A DNA stretch of 64,000 nt from Acidovorax kalamii. GTDB lineage: Bacteria > Pseudomonadota > Gammaproteobacteria > Burkholderiales > Burkholderiaceae_C. A program made the translations under genes and the position numbers. This document shows, in pieces, positions 55,928 through 64,000 of this stretch (the first letter of the stretch is position 1; each line of letters begins with the position of its first letter). The notes below the pieces were generated by a model. That model ran no database searches, had not been told where the DNA came from, and was given only the letters and a program-made list of their open reading frames with translations. The DNA lies in NCBI RefSeq assembly GCF_002245625.1, contig NZ_NOIG01000013.1, positions 1-64,000 on the forward strand, in the 5' to 3' direction.

Positions 55928-56620
55928 ATGTTGGTCAAAGTGACGCCCCCCACCATGGACGATCTGCTCGCAGCGTCGGCCTGGTTTCCGCAGCTGGACA
56001 GCGGCGCGCAGGCGCGTGTGCGCGATGAGCTGCGCGAGGTGGATGTGCCCCAGGGAGGCGCACTGTGCCGACTTGGCGACACCCCCCTGCACTGGTACGG
56101 CGCCATCGAAGGCCTGCTCAAGTGGACGGTGACCTCGGGCGACGGCCGCTCGGTCACGCTGGGCGGGCTGTCGGCGGGCAGCTGGTTTGGCGAAGGCACC
56201 CTGCTGCGCGGCAGCCCGCGCACGGCCGACATCATTGCGCTGCGCCCCAGCCGCGTTGCGCTGATGCCGGTGGAGACCTTCGAGTGGCTGCATGCTACCG
56301 AGCGCAGTTTCGACCACTTTCTGCTGCGCCAGATCAACGAACGCCTGCACTGGTTCCTGGGCAACTTCACGGCCCACCACCTGCTGGACACCGACAGCCA
56401 GGTGGCGCGGGCACTGGCGGGCCTGTTCCACCCCTGGCTGCACCCGGGCAGCGACCCGCACCTGCAGGTTTCGCAAGAGGAGATCGCCAACCTTTCGGGG
56501 GTGTCGCGCCAGCGCTGCAATGCAGCCTTGAAGCGCCTGCAGGCTGCGGGCCTGCTGGAGATCGAATACGGCGGCATCACGGTCACCAACCTGGAGGGCC
56601 TGCGCCGCCGGGTGGAATAG
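55928..56620 (+). CDS. Crp/Fnr-family transcriptional regulator
   Basis: 230 residues: cNMP-binding-like beta barrel (about 15-125) without Fnr-type iron-sulfur cysteines, a dimerisation helix and a Crp-type helix-turn-helix (about 175-215, SQEEIANLSGVSRQRCNAAL). An AGGAGA ribosome-binding site precedes the ATG at 55928. It diverges from the TctC operon (about 278 bases between starts), so it is the likely regulator of that operon. Confidence 0.92.
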   Translation: MLVKVTPPTMDDLLAASAWFPQLDSGAQARVRDELREVDVPQGGALCRLGDTPLHWYGAIEGLLKWTVTSGDGRSVTLGGLSAGSWFGEGTLLRGSPRTADIIALRPSRVALMPVETFEWLHATERSFDHFLLRQINERLHWFLGNFTAHHLLDTDSQVARALAGLFHPWLHPGSDPHLQVSQEEIANLSGVSRQRCNAALKRLQAAGLLEIEYGGITVTNLEGLRRRVE

Positions 56621-56657
56621 CCGCGCCGCTACAACGGCCTGCAGCGTGGGATGCGCG

Positions 56658-57464
56658 TCACAAATCGGAGCCCACGATGAAGGCCACGGTGGCCGCAATC
56701 ACCGCCTCGGGCTGATCGCGGTGTGGCGAATGCGCACATCCAGGCAGCTCCAGCAGCCGGGTGCCAGGCACCTGCTGCGCAATGCCGCGTATCTGCGCCA
56801 GCGTGCCGTACTCGTCGTCCAGCCCCTGGATGGCCAGCACGGGCGCACGGATGGCGGCGATCTCGGCCTCGATGTTCCAGGCGCGGAACGCAGGGTCCAG
56901 CCAGATGCGGTTCCAGCCCCAGAAGGCCGAGTTGGGGTCGTCGTGGTAGCGGCCCAGCTTCTGCGCCAGGTCGGTATGCAGGTAGGCATGCTTCGCACGC
57001 TCGATGTTCTCCACCGTCACGCCTTCCACAAAGATATGCGGGGCCAGCAGCACCAGGCCGCGTGTGCGCTCCGGACACCGCGCAGCGAACAGCAACGCGA
57101 TGGAGGCACCGTCGCTGTGGCCGAACAGCCAGGGCGCTTCCCGCACACCCAGCACATCCAGAAAGGCGGGGATCACCTCGTGCGCCTGCTGGTGCATGAA
57201 GTCCACGCCCCACACCTCGCCCTCCGCGCGCGGGGTGGACCGGCCATAGGCGGGGCGCGAGAAGACCAGCCCCCGGAATCCTCCCGTTTCGCACAGCCGC
57301 TGCGGGAAGTCCTTCCACATCGCCACCGATCCCAGACCCTCATGGAGGAACACCACCAGCGGGGCCGCCTTGCGCTCGGGCGCGATCCACGCGTACTCCA
57401 TCTCCACCGTGCGCTGCCGCCAGGCCACAGAGGCCTTGCGCGGAGCATCCACCACGGCCGTCAT
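56658..57464 (-). CDS. Alpha/beta hydrolase of the box cluster
   Basis: 268 residues. FLHEGLGSVAMW (39-50) is the oxyanion region, GHSDGAS (about 115-121) holds the nucleophile Ser, and CAHSPHRDQP the histidine. The start overlaps the benzoate-CoA ligase stop by four bases (ATGA), so it is in the same operon. Hydrolases of this kind accompany box genes, but the natural substrate is not established; thioesterase or ring-fission product hydrolase are possibilities. Confidence 0.88.
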   Translation of the reverse strand: MTAVVDAPRKASVAWRQRTVEMEYAWIAPERKAAPLVVFLHEGLGSVAMWKDFPQRLCETGGFRGLVFSRPAYGRSTPRAEGEVWGVDFMHQQAHEVIPAFLDVLGVREAPWLFGHSDGASIALLFAARCPERTRGLVLLAPHIFVEGVTVENIERAKHAYLHTDLAQKLGRYHDDPNSAFWGWNRIWLDPAFRAWNIEAEIAAIRAPVLAIQGLDDEYGTLAQIRGIAQQVPGTRLLELPGCAHSPHRDQPEAVIAATVAFIVGSDL

Positions 57465-59017
57465 GGCTGCGGCCCCTGCTCGCGCTCGCGCAGCCGAAAG
57501 CGCTGGATCTTGCCCGTCGCGGTCTTGGGCAGTTCGGGTACGAACTCGATGAGGCGTGGGTACTTGTAGGGAGCCAGGCGTTCCTTCACAAAGGCCTTGA
57601 GGTCGTCTGGCGTGGCCGCTTGCCCTTCCTTGAGCACCACGAAGGCTTTGGTCTTGGTCAGACCATCGGCGTCCTGCGTACCGATCACGGCGGCCTCCAG
57701 CACCGCCTGGTGCTGCATCAGCGTGGCCTCCACCTCAAAAGGCGATACATAAATGCCGCTGACCTTGAGCATGTCGTCGCTGCGCCCGGCGTAGGTGTAG
57801 TAACCCTCAGCATCGCGCACATACTTGTCGCCGCTCTTGGTCCAGGCGCCCTGGAAGGTTTCGCGCGTCTTCTCGCGGTTGTTCCAGTACAGCAGCGCTG
57901 CGCTGGGGCCCTGGATGTACAGGTCGCCAATCTCGCCATCTGGCACCTCGCGCCCGTCTTCACCACGCAGCGAGACCTCGTACCCTGGCACGGGCTTGCC
58001 CGTGGTGCCGTAGCGCACATCCCCCGGACGGTTGGACAGGAAGATGTGCAGCATCTCGGTGGATCCAATACCGTCGATGATGTCGCAGCCAAAGTGGGCC
58101 TTGAAGCGCTGCGCGATCTCGGCGGGCAGGGCCTCGCCCGCCGATGAACACATACGCAGTGACACCGCGCTGCGTGGCGGCAGGCGGGGCGAGGCCAGCA
58201 TGCCCGCAAAACCCGTGGGGGCCCCGAAGAACACGGTGGGCTGGTGCCGCGTCCAGCGCTCGAAGGTGGCATCGGGCGTGGGGCGTTCGGCCATCAGCAC
58301 CACCGTGGCCCCCACCGACAAGGGGAAGGTGAGGCTGTTGCCCAGGCCATAGGCAAAGTAGAGTTTGGCAGCCGAGAAGCACCGGTCCTGCTCGGTGAGG
58401 CCCAGCACCGGCTTGCCATACAGCTCGGCCGTCCACCACAGGTTGCCGTGGGTGTGGACCGTGCCTTTGGGCTTGCCTGTGGAGCCTGATGAGTACAGCC
58501 AGAAACCCGGCGCATCCGGCCCCGTGGCAGCGGGCGCCGACAGGGGCGCCGCAGCAGTGATGGCAGCCCGCATGTCCAGCGCACCGCCGGGCAACGGCCC
58601 CTGCGGCTGCGACACCACCTGCAGGGCCACCTCGTTCGGCTGTCGGTGCATGGCGTCGTTCAGCACAGGCAGCAACGCCCCCGACACCAGCACTGCCCGC
58701 GCGCGGCAGTGGGACAGCATGTAGGCATAGTCCTCCGGCTTGAGCAAGGTGTTGACGGCCACAGGCAGCACACCGGCGTACAGGCAGCCCAGAAAGGCCA
58801 CGGGCCAGTCGCAGGTGTCGAGCATCAGCAGCAGCACCCGCTCCTCGCGCCGCACACCGGCCCCCGCCAGCACCGCCGCCAAGCGGCGCGCACGGTCCTC
58901 CAGGGCGCCATAGCTCAGGGTTTCATGGTCGTCGATGTAGGCCATGCGGTCGCCGCGCGCGCGGTTCAGCGCAAACAGGTGCTCCGCAAAGTTGAAATGC
59001 TCTGGCAGGCGGGTCAT
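57461..59017 (-). CDS. bclA: Benzoate-CoA ligase
   Basis: 518 residues matching aerobic benzoate-CoA ligases: YSSGSTGKPKGTVHTHGN (about 173-190), IIDGIGSTEMLHIFLSN (about 302-318), the motif AGRSDDMLKVSGIYVSP and the C-terminal PKTATGKIQRF lysine. It converts benzoate to benzoyl-CoA, the entry step of the box pathway. The start MTRLPEHFNF at 59017 has a GGAGA upstream; a longer in-frame start is not used. The pathway neighbours boxD, boxR and boxC lie alongside. Confidence 0.95.
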   Translation of the reverse strand: MTRLPEHFNFAEHLFALNRARGDRMAYIDDHETLSYGALEDRARRLAAVLAGAGVRREERVLLLMLDTCDWPVAFLGCLYAGVLPVAVNTLLKPEDYAYMLSHCRARAVLVSGALLPVLNDAMHRQPNEVALQVVSQPQGPLPGGALDMRAAITAAAPLSAPAATGPDAPGFWLYSSGSTGKPKGTVHTHGNLWWTAELYGKPVLGLTEQDRCFSAAKLYFAYGLGNSLTFPLSVGATVVLMAERPTPDATFERWTRHQPTVFFGAPTGFAGMLASPRLPPRSAVSLRMCSSAGEALPAEIAQRFKAHFGCDIIDGIGSTEMLHIFLSNRPGDVRYGTTGKPVPGYEVSLRGEDGREVPDGEIGDLYIQGPSAALLYWNNREKTRETFQGAWTKSGDKYVRDAEGYYTYAGRSDDMLKVSGIYVSPFEVEATLMQHQAVLEAAVIGTQDADGLTKTKAFVVLKEGQAATPDDLKAFVKERLAPYKYPRLIEFVPELPKTATGKIQRFRLREREQGPQP

Positions 59018-59068
59018 GGGGATGTCTCCGAGGTTCTTGCAGGGAAAGGGCCTGCGCAAAAAAAGGGG

Positions 59069-60631
59069 CTACGCCAGATCGGGCACACCCAGTGCCGCCA
59101 GCACTGCGGGGCTGGCCTGCACGGCGCTGCGCTGGTGGTAGAAGTCCAGCGCACGCAGCCCGCCCAGCTCGGCACCACCACCCGCACGGCCCGGGCCGCC
59201 GTGCTGCGACATGGGCATCACATTGCCATGGCCACTGTGGGCCTGCGCCACATCGGGCGTGACCACATGCACGCGGCCATGGCTGGCAGCCACCGCCAAC
59301 GCCGTGTGCGCCAGTGCGGCCTCGTCATTGCCATACAGCGATGTGACCAGCGAGCCCTGGCCGCGCTGCGCCAGCGCGATCGCATGCGCACTGTCGCGGT
59401 AGGGCAGCAGCGTGGCCACGGGGCCGAAGACCTCCACGTCGTGCACTGGCTGCGCAGCATCGGCATCGCGCGCGCCCAGCAGCACGGGCCCCATGCAGGC
59501 GGCCACGGCGGGGTCGGCATCCACCAGAGGCTGGTTGCGGCCGTCGTACAGCACCGTGGCATGGGCCAACAGTGTGGCCAGGCCTTCGCGCGCCGATGCG
59601 AGCTGGGCGCGGCTGACCAGCGAGCCCATGCGCACGCTGTCGTTGCGCGGGTTGCCCACTGTGATGCCAGCCAGCTTGGCACCAATGGCCTCGGCAGCCG
59701 CGTCGTACACCTCGGCGGGCACGAGGATGCGGCGGATGGCTGTGCACTTCTGGCCGGACTTCACGGTCATCTCGCGCACCACCTCGCGCACCAGCAGGTG
59801 GAAGGCTTCGCTGCCCGGGGCCTCGCCCGGCAGCAGCAGGGCGCTGTTGAGGCTGTCGGCCTCGATGTTGGCGCGCACCGAGCGCTGGGCCACCGCAGGG
59901 TGGCCGCGGATGACGCCCGCCGTCTCAGCCGAACCCGTGAACGACACCACATCGAAGGGCTGCAGCTGGTCCATCAGCCCCGCTGAACTTCCGGCGATGA
60001 CCGACAGCGCGCCCACGGGCAGCACACCGGCATCCACCACATCCTGGACCATGCGCTGCGTCAGCCATGCAGTGGCCGTGGCTGGTTTGACGATGACGGG
60101 CATGCCCGACAGCAGAGCGGGAGCGGCCTTCTCCCACAGCCCCCAGGCCGGGAAGTTGAACGCATTGATGAACAGTGCCACGCCCTGCCGGGGCACCTGC
60201 AGATGCTGCGACTGGAAGACAGTCTCCTTGCCCAGCTTCACCGCGCCTCCGTCGCGCAGGGCACGCACGTCGCCCAGAGCATCTCCCCATCGGGCATATT
60301 GGCCCAGCGTGAAGATGGCGCCATCGATGTCCACGGCCGAGTCGTTCTTGACGGTACCGGCATTGGCCGTAGCGATCTCGTAGTAGCTGTCGCGATGGGA
60401 CTGCAACACCTTCACCACAGCCATCAGCATCGCGGCGCGCTCGCGGTAGGTGGCTGCGCGCAAGGCCGCGCCACCGGTATCACGCGCAAACGCAAATGCC
60501 TCGGCCAGGTCCAGCCCTGCCGCATCCACCCGCACCAGCGCGGTGCCCAGCACAGGGTCCCGCAACGCGGTGCCCGGCCCGGTTCCGTGTTGCCAGCGCC
60601 CTGCGGCATAGTTGGGGAGCAGTTCAGTCAT
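59069..60631 (-). CDS. boxD: 3,4-dehydroadipyl-CoA semialdehyde dehydrogenase BoxD
   Basis: 520 residues of the aldehyde dehydrogenase family, with active-site C296 (KSGQKCTAIRR) and general base near E257 (ANIEADSLN). FNAFNFPAWGLWEKAAPALL-type sequence (about 155-174) is characteristic of the PaaZ/BoxD branch without a C-terminal hydratase. It oxidises the semialdehyde formed by BoxC to 3,4-dehydroadipyl-CoA with NADP. It starts 61 bases after the DUF4863 gene stop. Confidence 0.94.
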   Translation of the reverse strand: MTELLPNYAAGRWQHGTGPGTALRDPVLGTALVRVDAAGLDLAEAFAFARDTGGAALRAATYRERAAMLMAVVKVLQSHRDSYYEIATANAGTVKNDSAVDIDGAIFTLGQYARWGDALGDVRALRDGGAVKLGKETVFQSQHLQVPRQGVALFINAFNFPAWGLWEKAAPALLSGMPVIVKPATATAWLTQRMVQDVVDAGVLPVGALSVIAGSSAGLMDQLQPFDVVSFTGSAETAGVIRGHPAVAQRSVRANIEADSLNSALLLPGEAPGSEAFHLLVREVVREMTVKSGQKCTAIRRILVPAEVYDAAAEAIGAKLAGITVGNPRNDSVRMGSLVSRAQLASAREGLATLLAHATVLYDGRNQPLVDADPAVAACMGPVLLGARDADAAQPVHDVEVFGPVATLLPYRDSAHAIALAQRGQGSLVTSLYGNDEAALAHTALAVAASHGRVHVVTPDVAQAHSGHGNVMPMSQHGGPGRAGGGAELGGLRALDFYHQRSAVQASPAVLAALGVPDLA

Positions 60632-60692
60632 GCGGGGCTTTCTTCAAATAGGGGAAAGGAGTCGGCAACAAGTCGTCAGGCCAGCGTGGGGC

Positions 60693-61160
60693 CTACCGGG
60701 TGAAGTGGATCTGTCCCTCGGGCAGGAGGTAGAGCACGAGGGCGCGTCCCTGCGCCACCGTGGGATGGTGTGCACTGCCGGGCGGGTAGACACACCAGCC
60801 AGCAGGGTGGCCATCAAAAGTCGCGCCCTGCGTGAGCGGCATGATCAAATCGATCTCGCCGTTCGGGTGCGTGTGGTGCGGGCCCGCCAGGTCCTGCATG
60901 TCCACCACATCCACCGAGAAGCGGTGCAAGGCGTCCTCGGGCTTGAAAACCCGGCCGTAGCGGATGCCACCGCCCTCGCGCTCGCACAACCAGCCTTCAC
61001 GCACCCCCACCGTGCACGCGTCCTTGAGCCGCTCGTACACATCGCTCCCGGGGCCGTGGTTCTGGTTGAGCCAGCCCGCCAGCGCCGCATCCAGCGGCTG
61101 TCCAGCGATCTGGCCCGTCAACGTGGCAAGGGTCTGGTGAAATACGGCTTTGGTGGACAT
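60693..61160 (-). CDS. DUF4863 protein (4-hydroxylaminobenzoate lyase-like)
   Basis: 155 residues from MSTKAVFHQT (61160; MPSPETPM at 61181 is an alternative). A cupin-like second half carries HHTHPNGEIDLIMPL (about 94-108) and GWCVYPPGSAHHPTV, likely metal-binding histidines. The family includes PnbB, which turns 4-hydroxylaminobenzoate into protocatechuate. In a box cluster its substrate could be another benzoate derivative. First gene of the minus operon, divergent from boxR. Confidence 0.8.
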   Translation of the reverse strand: MSTKAVFHQTLATLTGQIAGQPLDAALAGWLNQNHGPGSDVYERLKDACTVGVREGWLCEREGGGIRYGRVFKPEDALHRFSVDVVDMQDLAGPHHTHPNGEIDLIMPLTQGATFDGHPAGWCVYPPGSAHHPTVAQGRALVLYLLPEGQIHFTR

Positions 61161-61290
61161 GGGTGTCTCAGGTGAAGGCATCAGGGGCGAAAGTGCAAAG
61201 GCAATGGTTTGATCCATGTCCTTGCGCCACCCCGAAACATGCAGTATGTTGCGTCACACGAACAATAGTTTCTGATTCAGTCAGCGTCAA

Positions 61291-61302
61291 GCACTATAGT
61301 GC
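61291..61302. promoter_or_regulatory. 12-bp perfect palindrome in the boxR / DUF4863 divergent promoter
   Basis: GCACTATAGTGC reads the same on both strands and contains TATAGT, a good -10, in both orientations. A TGCA box overlaps its right end (61300-61303); further TGCA copies are at 61240 and 61194. A protein bound here could control both divergent units. Confidence 0.5.
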
Positions 61303-61353
61303 ATATTCGGTATTTTCCCTGAGCAAATACAGGGCGGCAATTGGCGCACAAGG

Positions 61354-62295
61354 ATGGGTATGAACGAACAAGAAGAGGCAGGGACGGGTTTGCCAACGAT
61401 TGCCACGGCCGCAACCACGACCGAGGAACCCAAGAACCCCGTGCTGGTGGCGCTGGGGGAGCGGGTGCGCAACCTGCGCGCGCAGCGGGGGTTGACCCGC
61501 AAGGCCGTGGCCGTGGCGGCCGACGTGTCCGAGCGGCACCTGGCCAACCTGGAGTACGGCACGGGCAATGCGTCCATCCTGGTGCTGCAGCAGGTGGCGG
61601 GCGCCTTGCACTGCTCGCTGGCCGAACTGATGGGCGATTTCACGACGAGCTCGCCCGAATGGCTGCTGATCCGCGAGCTGCTGGAGCACCGCAGCGAGCC
61701 CGAGCTGCGCCGCGTGCGCCTGGCCCTGCATGAGCTGCTGAGCGGCGGCAGCAATGACACAGCCCGGCACGGGCGCATCGCCCTGGTGGGCCTGCGGGGT
61801 GCAGGCAAGTCCACCCTGGGGCCCTTGCTGGCGCGTGCACTCGACGTGCCCTTCATCGAACTGAGCCGCGAGATCGAAAGCCTGGCGGGCTGCAGCGTGC
61901 GCGAGATCCACGACCTCTATGGCACCACGGCCTATCGCCGCTATGAACGCAGGGCGCTGGAAGAAACCATCCAGATCCACAGCGAGGTCGTGATCGCCAC
62001 ACCGGGCGGGATTGTGTCGGACCCGGCCACCTTCAACGAGTTGCTGGCGCACTGCACCACCGTCTGGCTGCGCGCAGCACCCGAAGAACACATGGGCCGC
62101 GTGGTAGCCCAGGGCGACATGCGACCCATGGCGGCCAGCAGGGAAGCCATGGACGACCTCAAGCGCATACTGGACGGGCGCGCCGCCTTCTATTCCAAGG
62201 CCGACATCACGATCGACACCTCGGGCCAGACGCCCGAGCAAAGCCTGGCCGCCCTGCACGCGGGCGTGCGCAAGGCCACAGCCCGGGCGGCCTGA
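61354..62295 (+). CDS. boxR: Benzoyl-CoA-responsive regulator BoxR (HTH plus shikimate-kinase-like domain)
   Basis: 313 residues: an XRE-type helix-turn-helix (about 33-90, RGLTRKAVAVAADVSERHLA), a linker, and a shikimate-kinase-like domain from about 140 with P-loop GLRGAGKST (146-154). This is the BzdR/BoxR architecture, in which the kinase-like domain senses benzoyl-CoA and the HTH represses the degradation genes. TGCA boxes lie in both flanking promoters. MNEQEEAG six bases inside is an alternative start. Confidence 0.94.
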   Translation: MGMNEQEEAGTGLPTIATAATTTEEPKNPVLVALGERVRNLRAQRGLTRKAVAVAADVSERHLANLEYGTGNASILVLQQVAGALHCSLAELMGDFTTSSPEWLLIRELLEHRSEPELRRVRLALHELLSGGSNDTARHGRIALVGLRGAGKSTLGPLLARALDVPFIELSREIESLAGCSVREIHDLYGTTAYRRYERRALEETIQIHSEVVIATPGGIVSDPATFNELLAHCTTVWLRAAPEEHMGRVVAQGDMRPMAASREAMDDLKRILDGRAAFYSKADITIDTSGQTPEQSLAALHAGVRKATARAA

Positions 62296-62393
62296 GCCCC
62301 ACACCTGCCACGCCCCACACAGGGTGTGGCCCTGTCCGCCCAGCGCCGCCCTTTCCACCACGCGCCACCTCCTGACGAATCACCGCACAAACA

Positions 62394-62460
62394 TGCATTG
62401 ACTTGCCTGTTGATATGCATCATGATGCACATCAACAGGCAAAACATGCATTATTTTGCA
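62394..62460 (+). promoter_or_regulatory. boxC promoter and BoxR operator with five phased TGCA boxes
   Basis: TGCA occurs at 62394, 62416, 62426, 62447 and 62457, with spacings of 22, 10, 21 and 10 bases, all near whole helical turns. A 40-base near-perfect palindrome (62403-62442, arms TTGCCTGTTGAT / ATCAACAGGCAA) surrounds the central pair. A sigma-70 promoter overlaps it: -35 TTGACT (62398-62403), 17-base spacer, -10 CATGAT (62421-62426). BoxR/BzdR proteins are known to use TGCA repeats, so repression by occlusion of this promoter is expected. Confidence 0.8.
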
Positions 62461-62483
62461 CAAACCCATTCCAAGGAGACGCC

Positions 62484-64000
<1,517 letters not shown>

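Overview
The window is a GC-rich bacterial chromosome segment with densely packed, mostly operonic genes. The combination of a benzoyl-CoA epoxidation (box) cluster, a paired cyanophycin synthetase locus, a DUF2628/SPOR protein and short GCTAT-N7-ATAGC palindromes between genes points to a betaproteobacterium of the Comamonadaceae, close to Acidovorax. This placement is inference; no rRNA, tRNA or CRISPR array is present.

Layout. 1-5479 (minus): a LapA-type biofilm adhesin system in overlapping genes: ABC exporter, HlyD-type adaptor, LuxR-type regulator, two small ORFs, then the N-terminus of a giant adhesin (retention module, LapG-type TAAG site, about 52 Asp-Ala repeats) running off the left edge. 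5691-13896 (minus): a hypothetical gene; DAHP synthase aroG behind a complete-looking transcription attenuator with an aromatic-rich leader peptide; tldD; a YegP-like protein; rodA; and a Ser/Thr kinase-HDOD-GAF protein. 14036-26094 is mostly plus: an esterase, an O-oligosaccharyltransferase-like membrane protein (minus), an RNB exoribonuclease, a TonB-like protein, aroE, mtgA, a P450 (minus) divergent from an AraC regulator, a PlsC-like acyltransferase, a CdsA-like enzyme and ruvC.

26128-32232 holds a CZB zinc sensor, a luciferase-like monooxygenase, an SDR, an isolated gspF, a 269-bp MITE-like element placed exactly at the gspF stop codon, a 5'-nucleotidase, an EF-hand protein and a hypothetical gene. 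32582-41010 is the cyanophycin locus: DUF1854 protein and ABC transporter (minus) divergent from cphA', cphA and creA. The two synthetases appear to have lost complementary catalytic motifs. 41132-51760 is mixed housekeeping and signalling: a DsbA-like protein, a frameshifted DUF4279 gene, an acyl-CoA synthetase, TerB and SPOR proteins, an M14 peptidase, a diguanylate cyclase and a lysine/alanine-tailed HU protein.

51848-64000 is an aromatic-acid catabolic island. A feruloyl-CoA synthase-like ligase, a 3-hydroxyacyl-CoA dehydrogenase and a Bug-type binding protein form one operon, with a Crp/Fnr regulator divergent from it. The box pathway follows: alpha/beta hydrolase, benzoate-CoA ligase, boxD and a DUF4863 protein (minus), the boxR regulator (plus), and boxC (plus, cut by the right edge) behind a promoter carrying five TGCA boxes phased on one face of the helix. 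Benzoate would be activated to benzoyl-CoA, epoxidised by BoxAB (expected beyond the edge), cleaved by BoxC and oxidised by BoxD, under BoxR control.
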